Of a stretch of 64,000 nucleotides of DNA, positions 38,190 through 47,284 are shown one piece after another. This stretch comes from a virus. The notes below the pieces were generated by a model. It had not been told where the DNA came from. It ran no database searches and worked only from the letters and a program-made list of their open reading frames with translations. The stretch is taken from the IMG/VR virus record IMGVR_UViG_3300032240_001244, positions 1-64,000 of that record, one strand, 5' to 3'. Position numbers and translations under genes: made by a program. Positions within the stretch are counted from its first letter, which is position 1. Every line of letters starts with the position of its first letter.

Positions 38190-38384
38190 ATGACCCTTGA
38201 TGAAATCAATGAAGGCATAGAAAACTGTAATAAGAAATTAGACGATTACAATATTCAAATAGAAGCTTTATCTAGTAAAGAAGATTTAATGTCTGAAGAA
38301 GTACAATCACAGTTTGATTACTTGATTAGAGAGATTGAAAAAACAGCAGAAGAGCTAGAAGATTTGATAAAAAAAATAGAATGA
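38190..38384 (+). CDS. Small coiled-coil protein
   Basis: 64 residues, all helical and Glu/Lys-rich (IENCNKKLDDYNIQIEALSS). Its stop overlaps the start of the nuclease gene, so the two are co-translated. Function unknown. Confidence 0.5.
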   Translation: MTLDEINEGIENCNKKLDDYNIQIEALSSKEDLMSEEVQSQFDYLIREIEKTAEELEDLIKKIE

Positions 38385-39325
38385 AAGAAGCAATAGCTTT
38401 ATCAGAAAGTATAGCTCCTAAGATTAGAACAGAGAAGAGAGAAGGACAAAAACAAATATCCTTCTCTCAATACTCTGTTTATGAGTCATGTCCCCATCGT
38501 TGGTATCTTACCTACGCCAAGGGGCATTACTTGTTTACAGCAAGTATTAATACTGTTTTTGGAACCGCTATACATGAAGCAATACAAAAGTATTTGGCTA
38601 TATTATTTAATGAGTCTGTTAAAGCATCCGATGCTTTTGATATGATAGAACACTTTGAGAAGGTATTCAAAGAAGAGTACATCAAAGAAGTTACTAACAA
38701 TGGTGGAGCTCACTTCTCTACAAAACAAGAGATGGCAGAGTTTTACCAGGATGGAGTAGAGATATTGAATTATTTCAGAAAGAAGAGAGTAGCATACTTC
38801 TCAACTAGAGATATGGAGATGTTGGGCATGGAAATACCCATCCTTACAGAGATCAGAGATGTAGCTGATAATTTTTTATTTCACGGCTATATAGATTTAG
38901 TTCTTAGAGATAAGACTGATGGTACTATATACATTGAAGATTTTAAAACATCTACTAAAGGCTGGAAGGATTATGAAAAGAAAGATGAGACTAAACAAGC
39001 TCAAATTCTTTTATACAAGAAGTATTTTGCAAAGCAGTTTGGAGTAGAAGAAGCTAAGATAGTTCCTAGATTTAGAATACTTAAAAGAAAGCTGTATGAA
39101 AATGCAGACTTTCCACAATCAAGAGTGCAGGTACACGAACCAGCTAATGGAAAATCTAAGGTACATCAAGCTGGTCAGCGTCTTATAAACTTTATAAATG
39201 AGTGTTTTAATGAAGACGGGACTGCAAAAGATAAAGCGCATACTAAATTATTTTCTGGAAATAACTGTAGATTCTGCCCATTTAAAGACAGGCCGGATCT
39301 TTGTGATAAAAAAAATATAAGATAA
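38381..39325 (+). CDS. PD-(D/E)XK nuclease (RecB/Cas4-like)
   Basis: 314 residues. It starts with ISFSQYSVYESCPHRWYLTY (RecB/Cas4 N-terminal Cys), then FGTAIHEAIQKYL, GYIDLVLRDK and YIEDFKTSTKGW (the D-EXK core with the catalytic Asp, Glu and Lys), with QAQILLYKKYF and a C-terminal NCRFCPFKDRPDLC cluster. With the early Cys this could hold an iron-sulfur cluster, as in Cas4. Probably DNA end processing during replication and recombination. No CRISPR array is present. Confidence 0.75.
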   Translation: MKEAIALSESIAPKIRTEKREGQKQISFSQYSVYESCPHRWYLTYAKGHYLFTASINTVFGTAIHEAIQKYLAILFNESVKASDAFDMIEHFEKVFKEEYIKEVTNNGGAHFSTKQEMAEFYQDGVEILNYFRKKRVAYFSTRDMEMLGMEIPILTEIRDVADNFLFHGYIDLVLRDKTDGTIYIEDFKTSTKGWKDYEKKDETKQAQILLYKKYFAKQFGVEEAKIVPRFRILKRKLYENADFPQSRVQVHEPANGKSKVHQAGQRLINFINECFNEDGTAKDKAHTKLFSGNNCRFCPFKDRPDLCDKKNIR

Positions 39326-39347
39326 TTTTAATTTTAATGTAATTTTT

Positions 39348-39360
39348 ATATATTTATTAT
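39348..39360 (+). promoter_or_regulatory. Late-type promoter motif before 39374
   Basis: ATATATTTATTAT in an AT-rich leader, 13 bp before the start. Confidence 0.4.
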
Positions 39361-39373
39361 ATATAACTATATT

Positions 39374-39568
39374 ATGAAAGATAAATTAAAATTAACAAGT
39401 GTTAAAATACACAAAGATCTATCTGAAAATTTCAAGATAGAAAGTGCAAGGACAGGCTTATCTCTACAGAAATTTGTAAACAGGACCATTCATTTGTACT
39501 TAACTGATCCCGAATTTCAAGTTAAAATGTTGACTTATAACAATTTAGCAACTAGTGGAAGTTTATAA
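39374..39568 (+). CDS. Ribbon-helix-helix-like small DNA-binding protein
   Basis: 64 residues with VKIHKDLSENFKIESARTG then LSLQKFVNRTIHLYL, the strand-helix-helix pattern of RHH/Arc-type repressors. It could regulate its own promoter region (ATATATTTATTAT just upstream). The start of the sugar-modification island follows. Confidence 0.55.
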   Translation: MKDKLKLTSVKIHKDLSENFKIESARTGLSLQKFVNRTIHLYLTDPEFQVKMLTYNNLATSGSL

Positions 39569-39578
39569 ATTACTCAAT

Positions 39579-39911
39579 ATGAAAAAAATAATAGAAAAAT
39601 TTGCATTTTGGATATTAAGAAAAAAGTACATTTACAAAGGAACAAATTGTATTATATTGACAGATGCACCTTTATCTGAACGTTGCCAAAAGATAGTATC
39701 TGTTAACATAAGCGATGACTTTAAAAAAGAAAAAATTAAATTTAACATAAATAAAACTATGTTAGATATGATAGAAAAGCATAAAGGTACAGTAGAAGAC
39801 GGTAAATGCTTTTTGGCTTCTGAGGATTTTGTTCTTGGTATAGATGAAGAAGGAAAAGTAAAAACATTAGTAGATTGCAACGGAGATAAAACAAAAGTTT
39901 CGGTAGTATAA
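39579..39911 (+). CDS. Hypothetical protein
   Basis: 110 residues from ATG 39579; an in-frame GTG at 39555 would add eight residues but overlaps the previous gene. It starts MKKIIEKFAFWILRKKYIYK and is otherwise a mixed sequence with CIILTDAPLSERCQK. No family recognised. It precedes the glycosyltransferase genes. Confidence 0.5.
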   Translation: MKKIIEKFAFWILRKKYIYKGTNCIILTDAPLSERCQKIVSVNISDDFKKEKIKFNINKTMLDMIEKHKGTVEDGKCFLASEDFVLGIDEEGKVKTLVDCNGDKTKVSVV

Positions 39912-39925
39912 AATAAAAATAAAGA

Positions 39926-41365
39926 ATGAAAGCAGGTTACATTAAAAAAGAAGACAGGAAAAAAATCCTATTCATAGGGGATGATATTAGGTTTTTCTCA
40001 GGGATTGCAACCATATCTAGAGAATTGGTGTTAGGAACATCTCATGCATTTAACTACGCTTGTATAGGTGGTGCCATAGATCATCCGGATAAAAACAAAA
40101 GAATGGATCTATCACAGTCTACAAGTGATATAGCAGGCATACCAGATGCTTCTGTTATACTATACCCTACTAATGGATATGGAACTCAAGATTTAATAAG
40201 GCAATTAATTAATATAGAAAAGCCTGACTTGTTAGTGTTCATTACGGATCCTAGGTACTATGAATGGTTGTTTAGATTAGAACAAGAGATCAGAAAGACC
40301 ATTCCTATGGTATATATAAACATTTGGGATTGTGAACCAGCTCCTCTGTATAATAAAAACTACTACAGATCTTGTGACACTCTACTGTCAATATCTAAAC
40401 AAACAAAGATATTAAATGAGGTAGTATTGGGAGAGTATGCTAAGGATAAGACTATTAAATATTTTCCACACGGTATTAACGAAAACAACTTCTACCCAAT
40501 AAGAAAAGGACATGATCTGTATCCAAAACTACAAGCATTTAAAAACAATCTTCTTAAAGATAAGGATTTTGATTTTGTAGTTTTATTCAATAGCAGAAAC
40601 ATTAGAAGAAAGTCTATACCAGATACTATACTAGCGTTTAGACACTTCTTAGAACAATTACCTTCAGAAAAAGCGGATAAGTGTTGTTTAGTATTACATA
40701 CTCACAGAGTAGATGATAACGGCACAGATCTACCAGCAGTAATTGATTTATTTATGGGAGATAAAAAAGATCAAATAATATTTTCAAATCCTGGGGAAGG
40801 AATTGAGTATATGAATTTGTTGTACAATTCTTCTGATGCTACTATACTTCTATCTTCTAATGAGGGATGGGGATTATCTCTTACGGAGTCTATGATGTGC
40901 GGTAAAATGATTATTGCAAATGTAACTGGTGGTATGCAAGATCAAATGAGATTTGAGGATGAAAATGGTAACTGGATTGAGTTTGATGAGTCGTTCTGCA
41001 CTAATCATTTGGGAAAATATAAAAAATGTGGAGAGTGGGCTATTCCAGTATTCCCCTGTGGAATTAGCATACAAGGATCACCACCCACTCCATACATCTC
41101 AGATGATAGAGTAGATTTTAGAGATGCATCTAAAGCTATAATGGATCTGTACAATATGGGTGTAGAGGAAAGAGATAGAAAAGGATTAGCAGCTAGAAAT
41201 TGGGTAACCTCTTCAGAATCTATGATGAGTGCAAGAGCTATGTCAGAAAATTTTATTGCAGCTATAAATCACACTCTGGATAATTGGAAGCCTAGAGAAA
41301 GGTTTCACATTAAAAAAATAGAAGAAAGACCATTGAAAACTATTAAACATTATATATCTTTGTAA
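39926..41365 (+). CDS. Glycosyltransferase, GT-B fold (GT4-like)
   Basis: 479 residues. It has ILFIGDDIRFFSGIATISRE in the N-terminal Rossmann domain and SSNEGWGLSLTESMMCGKMI in the C-terminal domain, the E-x7-E motif of GT4 retaining transferases. A Gly-rich loop around FSGIA binds the nucleotide sugar. It is the first of the sugar island. The acceptor could be the phage capsid, fibres or host surface glycans (inference). Confidence 0.78.
   Translation: MKAGYIKKEDRKKILFIGDDIRFFSGIATISRELVLGTSHAFNYACIGGAIDHPDKNKRMDLSQSTSDIAGIPDASVILYPTNGYGTQDLIRQLINIEKPDLLVFITDPRYYEWLFRLEQEIRKTIPMVYINIWDCEPAPLYNKNYYRSCDTLLSISKQTKILNEVVLGEYAKDKTIKYFPHGINENNFYPIRKGHDLYPKLQAFKNNLLKDKDFDFVVLFNSRNIRRKSIPDTILAFRHFLEQLPSEKADKCCLVLHTHRVDDNGTDLPAVIDLFMGDKKDQIIFSNPGEGIEYMNLLYNSSDATILLSSNEGWGLSLTESMMCGKMIIANVTGGMQDQMRFEDENGNWIEFDESFCTNHLGKYKKCGEWAIPVFPCGISIQGSPPTPYISDDRVDFRDASKAIMDLYNMGVEERDRKGLAARNWVTSSESMMSARAMSENFIAAINHTLDNWKPRERFHIKKIEERPLKTIKHYISL
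41333..41362 (+). promoter_or_regulatory. Bacteroidota-type promoter (TTG-N19-TATCTTTG)
   Basis: TTG 41333-41335 and TATCTTTG 41355-41362, inside the end of the previous gene and 12 bp before the ATG at 41375. Confidence 0.6.
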
Positions 41366-41374
41366 TCAATTGTT

Positions 41375-42640
41375 ATGAATAAACTTACTTGCGTTGTTTC
41401 TTGTCCAATAGATATTATATCAGGTTATGGATCCCGTAGTCGTGATTTTGTAAAAGCTTTGATAAAAGCTAAAGGTGAAGAGTGGGATATTAAAATACTA
41501 TCTCAAAGATGGGGAGAGTGTCCATATGGAGCTTTAAGTAGTGATATACCGGAAGAGTTAGACCTCATTAATAGAGTTATACCTCAGATGCAAAGTCAAC
41601 CTGATATTTGGTTTCAAATAACAGTAGCTAATGAATTTGAGCCTGTAGGAAAGGTTAGCATAGGAGTATCCGCTTTAGTAGAAACTACAATACTCCCAGC
41701 TGAACTATTGGAAGGTTTGAATAGAATGAATTTTAATATAGTGTCTTCTAACTTTGTAAAAGATGTAGCAGAGAAGACTAGCTTTGATAGGATAGATCAG
41801 AATACAAACCAAAAGCAAGGTACTGTAAGGTTGAGTAAACCTATTGAAGTTTTGTTTGAAGGCGTTGATACAAACAAGTATAAAAGATTAGAAAAGTCTA
41901 ATTTTGATTTATCCGAAATAAAAGAAGAGTTTTGTTTTTTATCTGTAGGACATTGGTTAACTGGTGAGATCGGGGAAGATAGAAAACAATTAACAACTTT
42001 AATCAAAGCGTTCCTCACTGCATTTAAAGATAAAAAGAAACGTCCTGCTCTTATACTTAAAACAAGTTTAGCAGGTTTTAGTATTATAGAAGAAGAAAAG
42101 ATTTTAGATAATATAGATGCTATTAGAAAAACTGTTGGAGGAGATATGCCAAACATTTATCTTTTATACGGTGAATTAACTGAGGAAGAGATGAACAACC
42201 TTTACAACCATGAAAAAGTAAAAGCCTTTGCTTTGGTAGGTAATGAAGGGTTTGGAAGACCCTACTTAGAGTTCTCCGCAGCTTCTAGCAAACCTGTTAT
42301 AACATCTCCTTTCAGTGGACATATTGATTTTTTAAACGAAGAGTTTAATATCTTTGTACAAGGAAAAGTAGAACAGCTGCACCCATCAGCCGCTAATCAG
42401 TTCTTGATAAAAGAATCAAGTTGGTTTAAAGCAGATCCTAAGTCAGTTGAAGATAGTTTAAAAGCTGTGTATGAAAACTATAACAAGTACGTAGACAATG
42501 CAAAGAGACAAGGACATCAATCAAGGACTCAATTTAGTTATGATAAAATGGTAGAGAGGTTATCTGAAATACTAGAAAAGAATGTTCCTAAGTTGAGTGT
42601 ACCTCAAATGATAAATTTGCCAAAGCTTAAAACTTTGTAA
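41375..42640 (+). CDS. Glycosyltransferase, GT-B fold
   Basis: 421 residues. The N-terminus holds ISGYGSRSRDFVKALI, and the C-terminal domain ALVGNEGFGRPYLEFSAASS (an E-x7-E type motif) then KPVITSPFSGHIDFL. It differs from the first transferase, so it is not a recent copy. Role probably in assembling a surface oligosaccharide. Confidence 0.75.
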   Translation: MNKLTCVVSCPIDIISGYGSRSRDFVKALIKAKGEEWDIKILSQRWGECPYGALSSDIPEELDLINRVIPQMQSQPDIWFQITVANEFEPVGKVSIGVSALVETTILPAELLEGLNRMNFNIVSSNFVKDVAEKTSFDRIDQNTNQKQGTVRLSKPIEVLFEGVDTNKYKRLEKSNFDLSEIKEEFCFLSVGHWLTGEIGEDRKQLTTLIKAFLTAFKDKKKRPALILKTSLAGFSIIEEEKILDNIDAIRKTVGGDMPNIYLLYGELTEEEMNNLYNHEKVKAFALVGNEGFGRPYLEFSAASSKPVITSPFSGHIDFLNEEFNIFVQGKVEQLHPSAANQFLIKESSWFKADPKSVEDSLKAVYENYNKYVDNAKRQGHQSRTQFSYDKMVERLSEILEKNVPKLSVPQMINLPKLKTL

Positions 42641-42655
42641 TATGACAAGTAAAGA

Positions 42656-42778
42656 ATTCCGCCTAATAAAGGCATACCTCAATCGGAAGAGGTTAAACAA
42701 AAAATAAGTGATAGCAAGAAAGGAAAGCCGTGAACAGAGGCAAGAAGATTAGCTCAAAAAAATAAAAAACAAAAATAG
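42656..42778 (+). pseudogene. Remnant of a homing endonuclease C-terminus (NUMOD3-like)
   Basis: The frame of 42665-42733 reads NKGIPQSEEVKQKISDSKKG then KP-stop; after TGA (42731-42733) it goes on TEARRLAQKNKKQK to TAG. This is the NUMOD3 motif (KG..HSEETK.KIS...KGKP) that follows HNH or GIY-YIG homing endonucleases. There is no start codon and an in-frame stop, so it is a decayed fragment. It marks an old mobile-element insertion between two island genes. Confidence 0.65.
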
Positions 42779-42779
42779 C

Positions 42780-43085
42780 ATGGATAGCAAAAGTTTTATA
42801 AGTTGGCTAAAGGGTTTTACAGAAGCCTGTCCAGAATTTCATCCAACTCCTAAACAGTGGGATAGATTAAAAGAAGTGCTGAACGAAGTAGAAGACCATG
42901 AAGAAGATAATGGATTAGTTTGGGAAATAGATGATTTTGAACCTGAGAACCCTGAGCCTTCTCCTCAATCTCAGTATCCTTTTGATCCACAACTATATCG
43001 TAATCCTAAAGGATTTGGATACTATACAAATAGCACACTGGATAAAACAACTCCAGAAGAAACAAAAAAACAATTATTAGATTAA
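42780..43085 (+). CDS. Acidic hypothetical protein
   Basis: 101 residues with a WEIDDFEPENPEPSPQSQYP acidic, Pro-rich segment. No family recognised. It lies directly after the homing endonuclease remnant and 1 bp before a zinc-containing protein gene. Confidence 0.5.
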   Translation: MDSKSFISWLKGFTEACPEFHPTPKQWDRLKEVLNEVEDHEEDNGLVWEIDDFEPENPEPSPQSQYPFDPQLYRNPKGFGYYTNSTLDKTTPEETKKQLLD

Positions 43086-43086
43086 T

Positions 43087-43530
43087 ATGCAAGATCAATT
43101 AACAACCTGCAGAAAATGTGGAAGTCCTCTTTGTTACGAAAGACATATAGACGGTACTATTAGCTGGGACTGTTTGCAATGTGGATTCACTACAAACACA
43201 CTCCTCTTAGAAAACACAGAGGCTGTAATGTCTTACGAATCTATGATACCTAATTTATTTAGAGATATAAAATACATAGACAAAGATGGTTTCGTATGGT
43301 ACCCAACAACTATCACTAAAGATGGAGTAGGTATTGTATTTGCTGATGGTACTTCTAAAGATAATTGGAAGTGGGCGTTTGCTCCACACATACCAGTAGC
43401 TGAGGAAGAAAAAGAGAGATTTAAGAAGACGGACGGCACTTACCACCAATATAAAACAGATATGAAGCATGTCCTTCATTTCGATCAAGAATATTTTTCA
43501 AGGGCTTTAGAAGCCGCAGGACTAATTTAA
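43087..43530 (+). CDS. Hypothetical protein with N-terminal zinc ribbon
   Basis: 147 residues with CRKCGSPLCYERH and CLQCGFTTN in the first 40 residues, a four-Cys zinc ribbon. The C-terminal two thirds are unrecognised. It precedes the GT2 gene. Confidence 0.55.
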   Translation: MQDQLTTCRKCGSPLCYERHIDGTISWDCLQCGFTTNTLLLENTEAVMSYESMIPNLFRDIKYIDKDGFVWYPTTITKDGVGIVFADGTSKDNWKWAFAPHIPVAEEEKERFKKTDGTYHQYKTDMKHVLHFDQEYFSRALEAAGLI

Positions 43531-43535
43531 ATGTT

Positions 43536-44159
43536 ATGGTACCTATATCATATTGTATAACAACTCATGACGAAGGAGCAGCTTATATAAAACCCCTTCT
43601 AGATAGATTGTTGAAGCATCTTCAACCAGAAGATGAAATAGTAGTAGTAGATGATTTTTCCACGGAAGAGTCTACAGTAAACGTATTGAACGAGTATAGA
43701 GATAGAGTTAACCTATACTTTAATTCTTTGAATAATGATTTTGCTGCACACAAAAACTTTGCTAAATCAAAATGTACAAAAGACTACATCTTTTTTATAG
43801 ACGCAGATGAAAATGTACATGAGAATCTTTTGCTGACAATTAAAGAAATACTGCTTAATAATTCATCAGTAGAGATGTTTTTAGTGCCAAGAATCAATGT
43901 TGTACCTGGACTGACTCAAGAGCATATTAATAAGTGGGGGTGGCAGGTTAATGACAAAGGGTATATAAATTATCCAGATCCACAGACTAGGATTGTTGTA
44001 AATAATCCTAATATACTATGGGAGAATAAAGTACATGAAAGGTTAATAGGGCATAGCACACATGCTATTTTACCTTTTGAAACAGAAGACTATTGCTTAT
44101 TACATATCAAAGATATTAAAAGGCAAGAGGCCCAAAACAACTTCTACAATACATTATAA
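43536..44159 (+). CDS. Glycosyltransferase family 2
   Basis: 207 residues. GT-A motifs: ISYCITTHDEGAAYIKPLLD, EIVVVDDFSTEEST (nucleotide binding) and FFIDADENVHE (DxD metal motif). An inverting transferase that adds sugars from nucleotide donors. Overlaps the next gene by 1 bp. Confidence 0.8.
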   Translation: MVPISYCITTHDEGAAYIKPLLDRLLKHLQPEDEIVVVDDFSTEESTVNVLNEYRDRVNLYFNSLNNDFAAHKNFAKSKCTKDYIFFIDADENVHENLLLTIKEILLNNSSVEMFLVPRINVVPGLTQEHINKWGWQVNDKGYINYPDPQTRIVVNNPNILWENKVHERLIGHSTHAILPFETEDYCLLHIKDIKRQEAQNNFYNTL

Positions 44160-45073
44160 TGAACATACTATTTCACTCCAATCAGTTAGGAGTAAGAGGG
44201 ACTGAAGTGGCTCTATATGACTATGCTCACTATAATGAAACTATTTTAGGAAACGTATCTTATGTAGCAGCTCCTGCTAATTCAGACATGACCGCTTTAG
44301 GAAAGTTTAAGACTAGATTTGGAGATAGGATTATACTATATAATTCTTTTGAGGAACTATACTCTTTACCTATAGAAGCAGCCTATTTTATAAAAGCTGG
44401 GTTTAATGATGGCCTTTTAATTCCAGGAGTAAGAAACATAGTACATGCAGTATTTAATGCATCAGATAAACATGGGGAAGTTTATGTAGCAGTTAGTGAG
44501 TGGTTAGGTAAAATACATAATGTAGATCATCTTCCTCATATAGTATCTCTTCCAGATATAGCAGCGGACTTTAGGGAGTTTATTCGAGCTTCTAACAATG
44601 ACATAGTATTTGGAAGGTATGGTGGGTTTGATCAATTTGATGTACCTTATTTAGGAGACGCTATAAAAGCTGCTGCTGATAAGGGAATAAAGTTCTTATT
44701 CATGAATACTAAACAACTGAACTTCCAACACCCTAATGTAATGTATTCTGAAGCTAATACAGATATTGCTACTAAAACAGCATTTATTAATACTTGTGAT
44801 GCTATGATCCACGGTAGAAATGAAGGAGAGTCTTTTGGTTTATCTATAGCAGAGTTCCTGCATCAGAATAAACCTGTGCTAACTAATATTCAATGTAGGG
44901 ATAGGAATCATATTCATGTATTAGGGGATAAAGGCTTTTATTATAGCAACGGTAATGAGTTGTATGCTATGTTGACTTCTTTTGAAAAGAAAGAATACAA
45001 TGTTAAATCTTTAGTAGATAAATTTAGACCAGAGATAGTAATGGAAAATTTTAAAGGTTTAATATATGAGTAA
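44159..45073 (+). CDS. Glycosyltransferase-like protein, GT-B
   Basis: 304 residues. MNILFHSNQLGVRGTEVALYD gives the N-terminal Gly-rich loop, and IHGRNEGESFGLSIAEFLHQ the E-x7-E-like C-terminal motif. It overlaps the GT2 gene by 1 bp and the next gene by 8 bp. Confidence 0.7.
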   Translation: MNILFHSNQLGVRGTEVALYDYAHYNETILGNVSYVAAPANSDMTALGKFKTRFGDRIILYNSFEELYSLPIEAAYFIKAGFNDGLLIPGVRNIVHAVFNASDKHGEVYVAVSEWLGKIHNVDHLPHIVSLPDIAADFREFIRASNNDIVFGRYGGFDQFDVPYLGDAIKAAADKGIKFLFMNTKQLNFQHPNVMYSEANTDIATKTAFINTCDAMIHGRNEGESFGLSIAEFLHQNKPVLTNIQCRDRNHIHVLGDKGFYYSNGNELYAMLTSFEKKEYNVKSLVDKFRPEIVMENFKGLIYE

Positions 45074-45983
45074 TTTTAAGATAGCTTTTATATTCGCACA
45101 TCGATCCACAGACGTTTGGAATACACCATTAAGTGTAGTCAAAGAGTTTGAATCAAGGGGATGGGAAACTAGAATATATTCTTTGTTTGATATCTACGAT
45201 AATTATGTAGATACAAATATACAAAAGCTTATAGATGATAGTAAGTCAAAAGAATTTAATCCTGATATTGTAATGTATATGGACTGGGGTAGATTTGATT
45301 CTCCTTTGTTAGATATGAAAAATATACCAGGAGCTTTTTGGGTAATGGAGTCTGGAGACGATCCACAAAACTTTGAAAGAAACTCTAGCAAGGCCTCCAA
45401 GTTTAATCTCGTATTAACCCCGGCATATGATTCTTATTTAGAGTATAAAAAAAGATATATAAACGCAGAGTGGTGGACTCACTTTGCAGATAGCAATATA
45501 CATAAACCATATTCAGGGTTTACTCCTTTTGATGAGTTGCCAAAGGTAAGATCAACTAGAGGGCCTGGAGGATCTAATCTTATGGACTACTTAAGTCAGA
45601 TAATGCCTGATAAGTTTATAAATAGGAATGGGCTATCTGGTATGGAATACGGTGACTTTCTTAACAGTGGAGTTATAGTATTTCAACAGAGTAGATGGAG
45701 AGAGATAACTAGAAGATTGTTTGAAGGAATGGCTTGTGGAAAGTTAATTATAACAGATAGGCTTCCTATTCAAAGTAATATAGATGAATTGTTTATAGAA
45801 AATGAAGATATAATTTATTACGATAGTTTAGGAGATTGTATTTCCAAAATAAACTACTACCTTAGCGAAGAAGCAAAATCAGAAAGAGAAAGAATTGCTT
45901 TGAATGGTTACAATAAAGTTATCAAAGATCACACACAAGTAGAAAGAGTAAATACTATTATAAAAAAGTTTAAAGAGTATTGA
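45066..45983 (+). CDS. CgeB/DUF3880-like glycosyltransferase
   Basis: 305 residues. SRWREITRRLFEGMACGKLI then ITDRLPIQSNIDELF is the C-terminal signature of CgeB-like transferases; the N-terminal part reads FAHRSTDVWNTPLSVVKEFE. Probably a retaining GT-B transferase. Confidence 0.65.
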   Translation: MSNFKIAFIFAHRSTDVWNTPLSVVKEFESRGWETRIYSLFDIYDNYVDTNIQKLIDDSKSKEFNPDIVMYMDWGRFDSPLLDMKNIPGAFWVMESGDDPQNFERNSSKASKFNLVLTPAYDSYLEYKKRYINAEWWTHFADSNIHKPYSGFTPFDELPKVRSTRGPGGSNLMDYLSQIMPDKFINRNGLSGMEYGDFLNSGVIVFQQSRWREITRRLFEGMACGKLIITDRLPIQSNIDELFIENEDIIYYDSLGDCISKINYYLSEEAKSERERIALNGYNKVIKDHTQVERVNTIIKKFKEY

Positions 45984-45985
45984 TA

Positions 45986-46645
45986 ATGTCTAGAAAATTT
46001 TCTATTATAATACCTACAATGTTCAAATGTCCGGACATTACAAATGAACTTTTGGCTAATTTGTATGAAGATCCTGCTGTATCTGAAGTAATACTAATAA
46101 ATAATACAGAAGAGCATAATAACGTTACTAAAATAAATGTTAACGGAAAACTTCAAATACATTCAAAAAATAAAAATTTATACGTAAATCCTTCTTGGAA
46201 TTTAGGAGTGTCTGTTGCTAAAGAATCTTATCTGGGCATCCTTAATGATGATATTATTATTGCAGAGGGGTTATTTTCTGGGCTATCTAAGGTAGCTATT
46301 GAAAATTTAGGCGTAATAGGGGCGTCACATGGATCAATTATGGGATTAGATAAACCGGAAAGATTTTTGGCAACAGAGTTCCATATTGTAGGTATGCCAG
46401 AAAGAACGTGGGGATTTGGTGTTTTTATGGTTATTTATAAAAATCACTACTCGCAAATACCCGAAGACATGAAAATATGGTGCGGAGATGATTACATATA
46501 CCACCAGAATAGAATAGCAGGTAGACAAAATTGCGTGCTAATGTGTCCAATAAAAACAAAAATGAGTATGACTTCTAATAATTCCGTATTTGAAGAGATA
46601 AAAAATAATGATATAGAAGTGTACAATTCAAAATATAAAGTATGA
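45986..46645 (+). CDS. Glycosyltransferase family 2-like
   Basis: 219 residues from ATG 45986; a TTG at 45980 is less likely. The N-terminus reads KFSIIIPTMFKCPDITNELL and the DxD position LGILNDDIIIAEGLF. A GT-A-like transferase, short for the family. Confidence 0.65.
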   Translation: MSRKFSIIIPTMFKCPDITNELLANLYEDPAVSEVILINNTEEHNNVTKINVNGKLQIHSKNKNLYVNPSWNLGVSVAKESYLGILNDDIIIAEGLFSGLSKVAIENLGVIGASHGSIMGLDKPERFLATEFHIVGMPERTWGFGVFMVIYKNHYSQIPEDMKIWCGDDYIYHQNRIAGRQNCVLMCPIKTKMSMTSNNSVFEEIKNNDIEVYNSKYKV

Positions 46646-47283
46646 ATATAACAGAAAAGTATGGGTTTAAGATGTTTGTGAACCAATTTGGAGCCGTTAT
46701 ACCAGAAAACTTCTACGATGAAAGTGAAATAATATTGATAGAAGCTTTTGAAAAATGTATTTTAGATTTAAAAAATAAAAATAAAAATCTTTATACTATG
46801 ATAGAATTGGGAAGCAATCAAGCTTACTATTCTATGTTATTTAAAGCCATTCTAAAAGGACAAGACACTCTTAATTTAATGATAGAACCTACAGATGAAT
46901 ATATGGCAAGAGGTAAACATCATTTTAGTATAAATAACTATGATGGTATTTTCATAAATAAGTGCATAGGAAAAAGATGGATAGCACATAGTTACGACTT
47001 TGAAAAAAAAGAAACATCCGTAGATAAATTAATAGAAGATTACAAAATAGAAAAACTAGACGTACTACACTCTGATATAGACGGTGCTGAGTTTACAATG
47101 CTAGAAGGGGCTACAGAATCTTTAAAAAATAAAAAAATAGAGTATGCCTTTATACTCACTCATTATTTAGGAATGCATGAAGAGTGTTTAAAATTTATAA
47201 CACAATTTGATTACGACATACTACTCGATCATAGAGAAGAGACCGTAGGAGGTGATAGACTTATAATAATTAAAAGTAAATAA
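46642..47283 (+). CDS. FkbM-type SAM methyltransferase
   Basis: 213 residues. IELGSNQAYYSMLFK is the SAM-binding motif I, IEPTDEYMARG motif II and LHSDIDGAEFTMLEGA the FkbM signature. FkbM enzymes O-methylate sugars and related hydroxyls, consistent with the glycan island. Overlaps the preceding GT gene by 4 bp. Confidence 0.8.
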   Translation: MNITEKYGFKMFVNQFGAVIPENFYDESEIILIEAFEKCILDLKNKNKNLYTMIELGSNQAYYSMLFKAILKGQDTLNLMIEPTDEYMARGKHHFSINNYDGIFINKCIGKRWIAHSYDFEKKETSVDKLIEDYKIEKLDVLHSDIDGAEFTMLEGATESLKNKKIEYAFILTHYLGMHEECLKFITQFDYDILLDHREETVGGDRLIIIKSK

Positions 47284-47284
47284 T

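Noticed and set aside
38381-39325. PD-(D/E)XK/Cas4-like protein as part of a CRISPR system
   Set aside because: No repeat-spacer array or other Cas protein is seen. RecB/Cas4-like nucleases are common replication genes in phages.
42642-42707. Small ATG-started frame of 21 codons between island genes
   Set aside because: It is short and overlaps the endonuclease remnant in another frame; no support.
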